In this document: positions 1 through 7,976 of the stretch, piece after piece | How the letters are laid out: every line of letters starts with the position of its first letter | Numbering within the stretch: position 1 is the first letter of the stretch | Origin: JAULUH01 sp032111745 | GTDB taxonomy: Bacteria > Chloroflexota > Anaerolineae > JAAEKA01 | Reading direction: 5' to 3' | Length of the DNA: 30,876 nt | NCBI GenBank assembly: GCA_032111745.1 | Contig: JAULUH010000543.1 | Location: forward strand, 1 to 30,876 | Position numbers and translations under genes: made by a program | The notes under the pieces: model-generated | What the model was told of the DNA's origin: nothing | The model's database searches: none | What the model saw: the letters and a program-made list of their open reading frames with translations, nothing else

Positions 1-1247
1 TGGGCGACTCCATCGCCAACCTGCTCGCCGCCACCGGCTGGAAGGTCACGCGCGAGTACTACTTCAACAACGGCGGGCGCCAGATGCGACTCCTGGGCGA
101 GAGCCTGCGCGTGCGTTACCTGGAGCTGTTGGGGGAGTTCCATCCCATACCCCAGGATGGCTACCAGGGCGAGTATCTGCGCTGGATCGCGGCGGCCCTC
201 TACGCCGATTACGGCGACTCTCTGTCCGGTGCCGATGCCGACTTCTTCCGCCAGAAGGCCGAGGAGGCGATTTTCGCCAACATCCGGGCCACCCTGCACC
301 GGCTCGGGATTCGCTTCGACGTGTACTACAACGAATTGGACCTGTATTCGACCGGTAAGGTGCAGGACGCCGTGGAGGGCCTGCGCCACAGCGGCTACGC
401 CTATACGCAGGATGGAGCCGTGTGGCTGCGCGCCACCGATTTGGGCTTGAAGCAGGATCGGGTGATCATCAAGAGCAGTGGCGAGCCGACCTACCGCATG
501 CCCGACATCGCCTATCACGTCGACAAGCTGGAACGCGGGTTTGAGTACATCGTCGACGTCTTCGGCGCCGACCACCACGCCACCTGGCCGGATGTGCTGG
601 CCGGCGTGCAGGCCCTGGGGTACGACACCTCCGGCATCAAGGTGATCATCCACCAGTTCATCACCCTGCTGCGGGATGGCCAGGAAGTCAAGATGTCCAC
701 CCGGCGGGGCGAGTTCGTTACCATCGACGAACTGCTGGACGAGATCACCACGGAGTCGATCCCGGGCAGCGACGTCATGCGCTTCACGCTGCTCAGCCGC
801 TCACCTGATAGCTCCATGACCTTCGACCTGGACCTGGCCGTGCAGGAGAGCAGCGAGAATCCGGTGTACTACGTGCAGTACGGGCACGCCCGGATCTGTT
901 CGATCTTGCGCAAGGGCTCCGAGGAGGGCTTCACCCCGGACGTCTACGCCGGCGGTGATCTGTCCCTGCTGACCCATCCGTCGGAGCAAGAGCTGCTGCG
1001 CAAGATGGTCGATCTACCGGAGGTGGTGGCCCAGGCTGCTGGACAACTGGCGCCCCACCAGCTGAGCCACTACGCCCTGGACCTGGCGACGCAATTCCAC
1101 GCCTTCTACCGTGACTGCCGGGTGGTCTCCGGCGACCCGGCGGACAGAGAGCTGAGCAAGGCCCGCCTGCGCCTGAGCGATGCCGCGCGCATCGTGCTGG
1201 CCCGGACCCTGCATCTGATGGGTGTGACTGCACCCGAGAAAATGTAA
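1..1247 (+). CDS. argS: Arginyl-tRNA synthetase, 3' part (5' end outside window)
   Basis: Class I aminoacyl-tRNA synthetase that charges tRNA-Arg with arginine in the cytoplasm. The reading frame is open from base 3, before the first in-window ATG at 84, and reads GDSIAN...REYYFNNGGRQM, the conserved ArgRS segment that follows the N-terminal and HIGH-motif part, so the gene starts upstream of the window. About 414 residues are present. The class I signature loop appears as KMSTRRGE near 690-715, and the C-terminal DALR-type anticodon-binding domain ends in GVTAPEKM, very close to the usual ArgRS end. The TAA stop at 1245-1247 lies 60 bp before serA on the same strand; no clear terminator lies between. 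Identification is firm; only the 5' limit is unknown. Confidence 0.96.
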   Translation, partial: GDSIANLLAATGWKVTREYYFNNGGRQMRLLGESLRVRYLELLGEFHPIPQDGYQGEYLRWIAAALYADYGDSLSGADADFFRQKAEEAIFANIRATLHRLGIRFDVYYNELDLYSTGKVQDAVEGLRHSGYAYTQDGAVWLRATDLGLKQDRVIIKSSGEPTYRMPDIAYHVDKLERGFEYIVDVFGADHHATWPDVLAGVQALGYDTSGIKVIIHQFITLLRDGQEVKMSTRRGEFVTIDELLDEITTESIPGSDVMRFTLLSRSPDSSMTFDLDLAVQESSENPVYYVQYGHARICSILRKGSEEGFTPDVYAGGDLSLLTHPSEQELLRKMVDLPEVVAQAAGQLAPHQLSHYALDLATQFHAFYRDCRVVSGDPADRELSKARLRLSDAARIVLARTLHLMGVTAPEKM

Positions 1248-1307
1248 TGCCATTGCCCGGCGGCGTGCAGTGCTAAGCTGGCGGACACCTCGAGCACAGG
1301 AGACTTG

Positions 1308-2906
1308 ATGCAGCAAAAGGAATTTCGCATTCTGCTGGCCGACAAGCTGGACGTAGACGGTCTTGAGCTGCTGCGGCCATATGCCGAGCTGGTCGAGCAG
1401 CCGGCCATTACCCAGGAGGAGCTGGCAGGGACCATCGGCGACTACGACGCGCTGATCGTGCGCAGCAAGCCCAAGGTGACGGCCGAGGTGATTGCCACGG
1501 GCGTGGCGACCGGCCGCCTGCGGGTGGTGGGCCGGGCCGGCGTGGGCATCGACAATATCGATCTCAACGCTGCCACTGAGGCGGGTGTCACCGTGGTGAA
1601 TGCGCCGACGGGCAACACGGTAGCGGCCGCGGAGCACGCCATCGCCATGTTGCTGGCTTTGGCCCGGAACATCCCCCAGGCCGACCAGTCCGTGCGCGCC
1701 GGGGAGTGGAAACGCAGCCAGTTTGTCGGCACCGAGGTGCGGGACAAGCAGCTCGGACTGATTGGGCTGGGCCGCATTGCCTCGCTGGTGGCCGAGCGCG
1801 CCCACGGCTTCGGCATCACGGTCGTAGCCTACGATCCCTACGTGGGACAGGACTATGCGTCGAACCTGGGCGTGAGCCTGGTCGACCTGGATAGCCTGTT
1901 AGCCACGTCCGACTTCATCTCCCTACACGTTCCTAGCACCGACCAGACCAGGCACATGCTGGACGCGACGGCGTTTGAGCGCTGCAAGCGTGGTGTGCGC
2001 ATTGTCAACTGTGCGCGCGGCGATGTCGTGGATGCCGCTGCACTCCTGCAAGCCTTGGAGAGCGGGCAAGTAGCCGGTGCCGCGCTGGACGTCTACGAAC
2101 AGGAGCCTCCCGGGCTGACTCCGCTGCTGTCGCACCCTCATGTGGTCCTGACGCCACACATCGCCGGGTCCACCCACGAGGCGCAACGTCAGGTCGCGAT
2201 CGATGTGGCTGACCAGGTATTGGCTGTGCTGCGCGGCCTGCCGGCCCGCTACGCGATCAACACTCCCATTATTCCACCCAAGGACCTGGAGTTCCTGGCG
2301 CCATATATCGACCTTGCGGAGCGACTGGGACGCTTTCTCACCCAGTTTGAGCCCGGTATGCTGGGTCGCATGGAGCTGGCAGCCCATGGCCCCATTGCCG
2401 ATTACGATCTCTCCTGCCTGGAGGCAGCCGCGCTCAAAGGCTTGCTGGATGGCGTGGTCGCGGAGCGCGTCAACCTGGTCAACGCGCGGCTGATCGCGCG
2501 CCAGCGTGGACTGACGTTGTCGGAGCGGCAACAGAGGCACCATAGCCTGCGCTATGAGAACATGGTGACCCTGGTGCTGGCCGATGGCGAGCGCCAGCGC
2601 TCTGTGTCGGGCTCCGTGTTGCAGGACGAGCCCCATATTGTCTCCATCGACGATCTTTGGGTGGACTTTGTGGCCAAGGGCTACTTCCTGCTGACCTGGC
2701 ACCACGACCGCCCCGGTATCGTGGGTCGAATTGGTACACTTCTGGGCCAGAACGATATCAATATCGCCTACATGCACCTGGGCCGGCGCTCGCCGCGGGG
2801 GGAGGCGATCATGGTGCTCTCCCTGGATGAGCCTCTTCCCGAACGGCTATTCCCGGAGATCTTGAACATGCCACACAACTACTGGGTGAAGGCGGTTACC
2901 CTTTGA
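1308..2906 (+). CDS. serA: D-3-phosphoglycerate dehydrogenase, long form with ACT domain
   Basis: Oxidises 3-phosphoglycerate to 3-phosphohydroxypyruvate with NAD, the first step of serine synthesis. The 532-residue product matches the long bacterial form: catalytic and nucleotide-binding domains (about 1-310), an intervening ASB domain (about 315-445) and a C-terminal ACT domain (about 455-532, beginning at HDRPGIVGRIG) that in this family binds the feedback inhibitor serine. The catalytic triad is visible as Arg237 (NCARGD), Glu266 (YEQEPP) and His284 (LTPHIAGSTHE). The dinucleotide loop reads GLGRIA, with Ala where Gly is usual at the last position. I start at ATG 1308 because AGGAG at 1298-1302 lies 5 bases upstream; the in-frame TTG at 1305 is too close to that site. 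Confidence 0.95.
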   Translation: MQQKEFRILLADKLDVDGLELLRPYAELVEQPAITQEELAGTIGDYDALIVRSKPKVTAEVIATGVATGRLRVVGRAGVGIDNIDLNAATEAGVTVVNAPTGNTVAAAEHAIAMLLALARNIPQADQSVRAGEWKRSQFVGTEVRDKQLGLIGLGRIASLVAERAHGFGITVVAYDPYVGQDYASNLGVSLVDLDSLLATSDFISLHVPSTDQTRHMLDATAFERCKRGVRIVNCARGDVVDAAALLQALESGQVAGAALDVYEQEPPGLTPLLSHPHVVLTPHIAGSTHEAQRQVAIDVADQVLAVLRGLPARYAINTPIIPPKDLEFLAPYIDLAERLGRFLTQFEPGMLGRMELAAHGPIADYDLSCLEAAALKGLLDGVVAERVNLVNARLIARQRGLTLSERQQRHHSLRYENMVTLVLADGERQRSVSGSVLQDEPHIVSIDDLWVDFVAKGYFLLTWHHDRPGIVGRIGTLLGQNDINIAYMHLGRRSPRGEAIMVLSLDEPLPERLFPEILNMPHNYWVKAVTL

Positions 2907-2987
2907 GCCCACTGCTGTCCTAGGGTGATGGGCTGGCGTCTGGATTCCTGGCGGGGATGCCCTGGTCAAAAGCTGCCCGGCACCAGG

Positions 2988-3016
2988 TTGCACCGCGTAC
3001 CGGCCTGTGGTATACT
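2988..3016 (+). promoter_or_regulatory. SigA-type promoter for the SH3-domain gene
   Basis: TTGCAC (2988-2993), a 17-base spacer, then TATACT (3011-3016) preceded by TGG, which gives an extended -10. It lies about 75 bases before the ATG at 3090, in the 183-bp gap after serA. This suggests the SH3 gene starts its own transcription unit. Pattern match only. Confidence 0.6.
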
Positions 3017-3089
3017 GCTGCGCCTGGACGGTCTGCCAAGCTAACGATCGTTTGGCTTCCATCACGGAGTCCAAATCAGCAATAGGCCC

Positions 3090-3887
3090 ATGACTGACCG
3101 GAACCGCACCGACACCACCAGAATCGGCGAGTCTCCAGCCATCAGGACCCCACATCCCTGGTGGAGCATAATAGCACCCTTCTTCGTTCTGGCTATAGCC
3201 TCTCTGGCCTGCGGGAGTTTCGCCCCGCGGCCCACCCCTGCCCCCACACCTACCGCTACGCCTACTCCCGTGCCAGACCGCGCCCCTACTGTTGAAGCCG
3301 GTGGCGTAGTGGACCTACCAACTTCAGTGCCCACCCGCGCTGCTCCCACGCCAACTTTCACGCCAACGCCTGTGCCTGGCACGACCCTGGTCGTGGGCCA
3401 GCCCGCGCGCGTGGTGGCTGCGGACGGTCTTAATGTGCGCAAGGACGCTGGCGTCTCCGGAGAGCGCATTGGACGTTTTGCCCCTAACGCCCGGGTGATC
3501 GTACTGGAAGGCCCAGTCGACACCGACGGTTATCGCTGGTGGCGGGTTGGCACCAACCAGCTGGCCGGCTGGGTAGCCGAGGGCGATGGCGCCGAGGCCT
3601 GGCTCAGCGCGCAAATCGGCGAGCGGCGTCCCGTCAGTCGCGCTGTGCGCCTGGGCGACGATGTGGTGGTCACCGCCGGTGAAGGTGGCTTTCTGAAGGT
3701 GCGTATCGAACCGGGGCTGGGTGCGCCAGTTGAGCATGAGCTTGACTCGGAGTCTCAACTCAACGTCACCGAAGGCCCGGTAGAGGCCGACGGCTATCGC
3801 TGGTGGAAGGTCACCGACGGTCAGGATGTGACTGGTTGGGCCGCCGAGGGCGACAACACCGACCGTTGGCTGACCCCGCTGGAGTAA
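3090..3887 (+). CDS. Membrane-anchored or lipoprotein with Pro/Thr linker and two SH3-type domains
   Basis: A 265-residue exported protein of unknown specific role, probably held at the outer face of the membrane. Residues 1-24 are polar and basic, 25-40 form a hydrophobic segment, and Cys41 (SLACG) could be a lipidation site, although the residue at -3 (Ser) is not ideal for a lipobox, so a plain signal anchor is also possible. Residues 47-110 are rich in Pro-Thr repeats typical of extracellular linkers. Two bacterial SH3-like modules follow, near 108-175 (GLNVRKDAG...GYRWWRV...GWVAEGD) and 190-265 (GYRWWKV...GWAAEGD), sharing the phrase GYRWW[RK]V. Such domains often bind cell-wall or envelope polymers. 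The gene ends 11 bp before the DUF971 gene, so the two are probably co-transcribed. Confidence 0.8.
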   Translation: MTDRNRTDTTRIGESPAIRTPHPWWSIIAPFFVLAIASLACGSFAPRPTPAPTPTATPTPVPDRAPTVEAGGVVDLPTSVPTRAAPTPTFTPTPVPGTTLVVGQPARVVAADGLNVRKDAGVSGERIGRFAPNARVIVLEGPVDTDGYRWWRVGTNQLAGWVAEGDGAEAWLSAQIGERRPVSRAVRLGDDVVVTAGEGGFLKVRIEPGLGAPVEHELDSESQLNVTEGPVEADGYRWWKVTDGQDVTGWAAEGDNTDRWLTPLE

Positions 3888-3898
3888 GGGATAGCCGG

Positions 3899-4276
3899 AT
3901 GGATGTGGATCGCCTGCGCCCCGCCAACCTGACCGCCAACCGGCAGGCAGAGACCCTCGAGATCCAGTGGGCCGACGGCCACCTGAGCACCTACCTACTG
4001 GCCGGGCTGCGCCATGTATGCCCCTGTGCCGAGTGCCGGGGCGGCCACGAGAACATGGGCGGGCCCGTGAGCCGGGCAGCGATTCATGTCCGTCCAGACA
4101 AGACCTGGGAGCTTCAGAATGCCTTCCTGGTGGGCCACTATGCGCTGGGCATCACCTGGGCCGACGGCCACGATGGTGGCATCTATACCTGGAGTTTCCT
4201 GCGCGGCCTGTGTCCCTGTGCGCAGTGCGAGGCCGAGGCGATCGCCTCCGGCCACCAGGAGATCTATTCCTCGTAG
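3899..4276 (+). CDS. DUF971 (GBBH-like N-terminal domain) protein with two CPCxxC motifs
   Basis: A 125-residue stand-alone DUF971 protein. The family fold is shared with the N-terminal domain of gamma-butyrobetaine hydroxylase and with a domain fused to some Mrp/ApbC-type iron-sulfur carriers; a role in Fe-S metabolism is suspected for the family but not shown here. Visible are the core strands (LEIQWADGHLSTYLLAGLRHVCPC) and the C-terminal VGHYALGITWADGHDGGIYTWSFLRGLCPC. Two cysteine clusters, C41-P-C43-x-x-C46 and C105-P-C107-x-x-C110, each repeat the pattern LR..CPCAxC and could together ligate a metal. Start at ATG 3899, 11 bases after the SH3 gene; the upstream bases are a weak ribosome site. 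The reading frame is open further upstream inside the SH3 gene, but that part has no family similarity. Confidence 0.85.
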   Translation: MDVDRLRPANLTANRQAETLEIQWADGHLSTYLLAGLRHVCPCAECRGGHENMGGPVSRAAIHVRPDKTWELQNAFLVGHYALGITWADGHDGGIYTWSFLRGLCPCAQCEAEAIASGHQEIYSS

Positions 4277-4324
4277 CCGGGTGGTGCCCGTGCGGCCAAC
4301 CTGGCGCGGGCCGAGAACTCGACC

Positions 4325-4705
4325 ATGCCCACCAAGCCCGATCGCAAGATCGTCTATTCCACCGGGCCCGAGGGCTCCGGATCTGTGAGCAGGACACCCT
4401 CCCCCAGGCCATCGGCGGTCAAAGCGCCCCCGAATCCCGCCGGACCCTGGCCATCGCTCCAGACCAACGAAACGGTGCGCGTCCAGAGGGAGCGCAAGGG
4501 TCGCGGCGGCAAGACCGTGTCGATCATTACCGGAATCAAGAGCCCCGAGGCCGGCCAACGCGCGCTGCTGAAGCATCTGAAGACCACATTGGGGACAGGG
4601 GGCACCCTGGAAGAGGGCGCGCTGGTCATCCAGGGCGATCACCGCGAGCGTATTGTGGAGATCCTGCGGGAGCTGGGCTTCAACGCCAAGGTTGCGGGGG
4701 GATAG
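4325..4705 (+). CDS. yciH: SUI1/eIF1-like translation factor (YciH type)
   Basis: A 126-residue protein whose C-terminal part (about 45-126) is a SUI1/eIF1 domain, seen in the signature GRGGKTVSIITGI and in the end segment GTGGTLEEGALVIQGDHRERIVEILRELGF. Bacterial YciH resembles eukaryotic initiation factor eIF1 and can influence start-codon selection on the 30S subunit in vitro; its role in cells is not well defined. The N-terminal 40 residues are Ser/Pro-rich and look disordered, with VYSTGPEGS typical of the family start. It follows the DUF971 gene by 48 bp and converges on the glycosyltransferase gene with 24 bp between stops. I see no strong hairpin at that junction. Confidence 0.9.
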   Translation: MPTKPDRKIVYSTGPEGSGSVSRTPSPRPSAVKAPPNPAGPWPSLQTNETVRVQRERKGRGGKTVSIITGIKSPEAGQRALLKHLKTTLGTGGTLEEGALVIQGDHRERIVEILRELGFNAKVAGG

Positions 4706-4729
4706 CGACCGGCGCTACGGCAGGTGAGA

Positions 4730-6397
4730 CTAGCTGAGCTGCGGGAGGATGTAGGCGAGCAGGGCATAGGCGCTGAGTCCCGCCAGGCCGGCGAAGGGCA
4801 GCGCATAAAGCAGGTCGGCCAGCCGGCCGCCGGTAGCCAGGGATAGCCGGCGGGCCAGCAGGCTCCAGGCCACCATCAGCAGGCCGCTACCGGCCAGGAT
4901 CGCTACCGGCCACTTGGCCACGTCCTGCCCGGTAACCCCCCAGGCTACGGCCAGGGCAGATGCCAACAGCAGCCCAAGGCCCGCCCAGCGGGCAGTCGCC
5001 GGGCGCACGGTCTCCTGCCAGCCGGCAGCCACGGCCAGGGCAATGGAGGGCAGCGCAGGAAACAGGTAGCGCGCCTGCGTCTGCACGAAGATCACGTTGT
5101 ACGACAGATAGACCGACAGCGTCAGCAGGGCGGAGAGCGCCAGCAGGACATAGGCCCAGCGCTGGAAGCGTTGCTCAGCGGGGAGAATGATCTGCGGGCT
5201 ATCAGGCTGTGCTGCGAAGCTGGCCGGCACCACCGCGCCTGCCCCTGGCGGGCTGCCGGCGACCTCTGCGGGCCGCGTCCATCGCCCTCTAACCAATAGG
5301 GCCACCAGCCCGATGCCGGCCGCCAGGCTGAACGCCAGCAGCAGGTTGTAGACGCGGCTGTCCATCCACACGCCCATCCAACCGAAAACGCCCCAGAAGC
5401 TGGCGAAGCTCCAGGCGAAAAAGCGCTCCAGGACTCCGGAGAGGCCGACCTGGGCCAGGAACTCGCTGGTGCGGAGCTGGCCCACGACCACGGTATCATG
5501 CCAGCGGCGGGCCAGGATGTCCAAATGACCGTAGATAGACGCGTTGCGCACATACCAGGGGACTGCCATGACGAGGGCGATGCCTCCCATCAGCATGACC
5601 TGCTGCAGAAACGAGGAACGGCGGGCAGCGATGGATGCACGCTGGGATACCAGGAGCGACCCTGCCGGCCGGGTCTGCGTGTGGCCTATCAGCAGCGCGG
5701 CCAGGGTTACGGGAATGCCGGCGTAGGCGCTGACCTTGGTGATCAGGGCCAGGCCCAGGAAGACGCCGAGGGCTGCGGTGAGCTGCCACTGCGGCGGGGA
5801 CCCGTTGTCCAGGGCCATTTTGACGTAATACAGGCTCAACAGGAGAAGGCTAGCCAGGACCACCTCCGCCAGGGCGTCGTTGTTGACTGAGGCTGACATG
5901 GCCACGTGCATGGGCAGAAAAGCTACGAAGGCCGCGGCGCCGAGCCAGAGCCTGGGCTGATGCGGGCAGACCATCCGCGCAATAGCGTATACCAGGACGA
6001 CGAAGATGGCCCCCAGAGCTATGGAGAGGAGGCGCAACGGCAGGAGCTCGCCACCGGTCAGGCGAAATAGAGCAGCGGCCAGGAGGTAATACAGGGGAGG
6101 CTGGTGAGCCTCGTACCGCAGGGGGGCGATGGACAGCTCGTCGGGAAAGCGCTGGCTGGTCAGCTGGTCGAGATAGGCCTGGTCGTAGTCCCCCATGCGC
6201 AACACCGGGAAGGTGCCAGTGGTGGCCAGCTCGTGGACGTAGTTGTAGTGGGCAGGCTCGTCGGGCGCCTGCCAGGCTGGCACGGCGATGGCGTACAGGG
6301 TGGCGATACCCAGGTAGGCTGCCACGATCAGCAGGAGCCAGAGCTCCGGCCGGTGGTCGGAGGTTCGGGTATGTGGTGGCCGGGGCATGGCTGTCAT
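4730..6397 (-). CDS. GT39-like polytopic membrane glycosyltransferase (PMT/ArnT type)
   Basis: A polytopic membrane protein of about 555 residues, probably a GT-C fold transferase that moves a sugar from a polyprenyl-phosphate donor to a protein, lipid or polymer outside the membrane. After a short basic N-terminus comes the first membrane helix (about 20-40) and then AWQAPDEPAHYNYV, where Asp46-Glu47 is the acidic pair expected in the first external loop of this superfamily. At least ten hydrophobic segments follow. A polar stretch near the middle (rich in Pro, Gly and Ala) divides the helices. The acceptor cannot be predicted. Start: ATG 6397 is preceded by a weak GAG; ATG 6388 is equally possible. 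The frame is open to 6676, but the upstream part has no membrane-protein character and would overlap the divergent promoter region. Confidence 0.8.
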   Translation of the reverse strand: MTAMPRPPHTRTSDHRPELWLLLIVAAYLGIATLYAIAVPAWQAPDEPAHYNYVHELATTGTFPVLRMGDYDQAYLDQLTSQRFPDELSIAPLRYEAHQPPLYYLLAAALFRLTGGELLPLRLLSIALGAIFVVLVYAIARMVCPHQPRLWLGAAAFVAFLPMHVAMSASVNNDALAEVVLASLLLLSLYYVKMALDNGSPPQWQLTAALGVFLGLALITKVSAYAGIPVTLAALLIGHTQTRPAGSLLVSQRASIAARRSSFLQQVMLMGGIALVMAVPWYVRNASIYGHLDILARRWHDTVVVGQLRTSEFLAQVGLSGVLERFFAWSFASFWGVFGWMGVWMDSRVYNLLLAFSLAAGIGLVALLVRGRWTRPAEVAGSPPGAGAVVPASFAAQPDSPQIILPAEQRFQRWAYVLLALSALLTLSVYLSYNVIFVQTQARYLFPALPSIALAVAAGWQETVRPATARWAGLGLLLASALAVAWGVTGQDVAKWPVAILAGSGLLMVAWSLLARRLSLATGGRLADLLYALPFAGLAGLSAYALLAYILPQLS

Positions 6398-6463
6398 TGT
6401 ACTCGAGGTTACAGGCCCCGGCAAAGGCACTGGGGATCGGCGACAGGCCCTGGGAGCCGTTAA

Positions 6464-6492
6464 TTGACACCGCAGGCGGTTCAGCATAGAAT
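6464..6492 (+). promoter_or_regulatory. Near-consensus SigA-type promoter for the C39-like peptidase gene
   Basis: A perfect -35, TTGACA (6464-6469), a 17-base spacer, and -10 TAGAAT (6487-6492). It lies 77 bases upstream of ATG 6570 in the divergent gap. It probably drives the peptidase-murJ pair. Confidence 0.75.
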
Positions 6493-6569
6493 AGACGCAC
6501 TCTGGATGCGTCCCATAGAAACAATTGATTGATACTGATAGGCCCGGGAACGGCGTCCGTGAGGTGACT

Positions 6570-7976
6570 ATGAGAGTAGAGCAAGCCAGACTGACCCAGC
6601 GACCCAGGCGGCAGTGGCTGGCGGCGGTGGCGTTCCTGGGGCTATCGCTGGCCGTGCTGCTGGTGGTTGCCGGCACGATACGTTACGATGGGTTGGATGG
6701 ATTGTGGCTGCGCGCACGGGCGGAGTTCGCCCCCCGGCGTGATCACCCGCAGCTGGTCCCGACACCGCTGCCGACGCCGGCCGGCCAGGGGGCGCAGGCG
6801 CTATTGATTGCGAGTCCATCGCCGACGGCATCTCCTACACTGGTGCAGACACCGGCCGCACGGCTGTGGGGCACCAGGGGGCACGATACGCAGCTCAGGT
6901 TGGCCCGCGGGGCCGAGGCCGCCCTGGCCGGCATCACCGTGCAGCCGACCGCCACGCCCACGCCGCTGCCCACGCCGACCGCGTTGCCTACAGCCACACC
7001 GGTGCCGCCGCCCCCGGCGCAAGCGCCCGCCGGGACAGTCGTGCTGAGTGGCATCAAGCATGCCTGGCAGACCTGGAATAACTGCGGGCCGGCCACCCTA
7101 TCTATGGCCATGAGCTACTACGACAGCCCGGTGGTGCAGGCTGAAGCAGCCAGGGTGCTGAAGCCCAACAAGGACGACAAGAACGTCAGCCCGGAGCAGA
7201 TGGCCGAGTTCGCCCGCTCCCAGGGCCTCAACGCGCTGCTGCGCGTCGACGGAGATACCGGCCGGCTGCGCCAGATGGTCAGCGCCGGGGTACCCGTGCT
7301 CATCGAGACCTGGCTGGAGCACGACGGTGGCATGGGGCATTATCGCCTGGTCACCGGCTACGATGACGCCGCCGGGGAGTGGATCCTGTACGACTCCTAC
7401 GTCAGCGATGGCATTGACCCCAAGCAGCCCTACCCGGGCATACGGATCCCCTACGGCGAGTTGGAGCGGCTGTGGCGGGTGTTCAACAACACCTATATCG
7501 TGCTCCATGACGCGCAGCGGGCAGCCCTGGTGCAAGAGATCATGGGCCCGCAGATGGACGATGCCACCATGTGGCAGGGGGCCCTGGAGCGGGCCCAGGC
7601 CGAGGCGCAGGCGGTACCGGGCGATGCCTTTGCCTGGTTCAACCTGGGCAGCAGCCTGGTGGCCCTGGGACGGCATGGCGAGGCGGCCATCGCCTTCGAC
7701 CAGGCCCGGGTGATCGGCCTGCCCTGGCGCATGCTGTGGTATCAGTTTGGACCGTTCGAGGCCTATTTCGAGTCCGGTCGCTATGACGAGCTGATTGCCC
7801 TGGCCGATGCGACCATCGCCACGGCTGGCAACATCGAGGAAACCTTCTTCTGGAAGGGCAAAGGGTTGCAGGCCAAAGGGGACCTGGACGGGGCGCGGCA
7901 GAGCTATCGCCGTGCCGTGGAGCTCAACAGCAACTACCCTGCCGCACAGCAGGCGCTGGCCGAGCTAGGTGGATGA
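6570..7976 (+). CDS. Membrane-anchored C39-like cysteine peptidase with C-terminal TPRs
   Basis: A 468-residue protein in four parts: a membrane anchor (about 16-36), a Pro/Thr-rich linker in two runs (about 60-150), a peptidase C39-like domain (about 155-335) and TPR-like helices (about 350-468, e.g. AWFNLGSSLVALGRHGEAAIAFDQA). The cysteine-peptidase signature is Cys172 in NNCGPATL, with His257 in GHYRLVTGYD and an Asp in the following strand (YDSYVSDG). The anchor and linker place the catalytic domain outside the cytoplasm. The natural substrate is unknown; unlike ABC-linked C39 domains, no transporter is nearby. Start ATG 6570 has GAGG five bases upstream; an in-frame TTG at 6525 lacks a ribosome site. 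The stop overlaps the murJ start by 8 bp, so translation of the two is probably coupled. Confidence 0.85.
   Translation: MRVEQARLTQRPRRQWLAAVAFLGLSLAVLLVVAGTIRYDGLDGLWLRARAEFAPRRDHPQLVPTPLPTPAGQGAQALLIASPSPTASPTLVQTPAARLWGTRGHDTQLRLARGAEAALAGITVQPTATPTPLPTPTALPTATPVPPPPAQAPAGTVVLSGIKHAWQTWNNCGPATLSMAMSYYDSPVVQAEAARVLKPNKDDKNVSPEQMAEFARSQGLNALLRVDGDTGRLRQMVSAGVPVLIETWLEHDGGMGHYRLVTGYDDAAGEWILYDSYVSDGIDPKQPYPGIRIPYGELERLWRVFNNTYIVLHDAQRAALVQEIMGPQMDDATMWQGALERAQAEAQAVPGDAFAWFNLGSSLVALGRHGEAAIAFDQARVIGLPWRMLWYQFGPFEAYFESGRYDELIALADATIATAGNIEETFFWKGKGLQAKGDLDGARQSYRRAVELNSNYPAAQQALAELGG

Noticed and set aside
6398..6676. Longer N-terminus for the membrane glycosyltransferase
   Set aside because: The added residues have no family similarity and the region contains a near-consensus promoter on the opposite strand.
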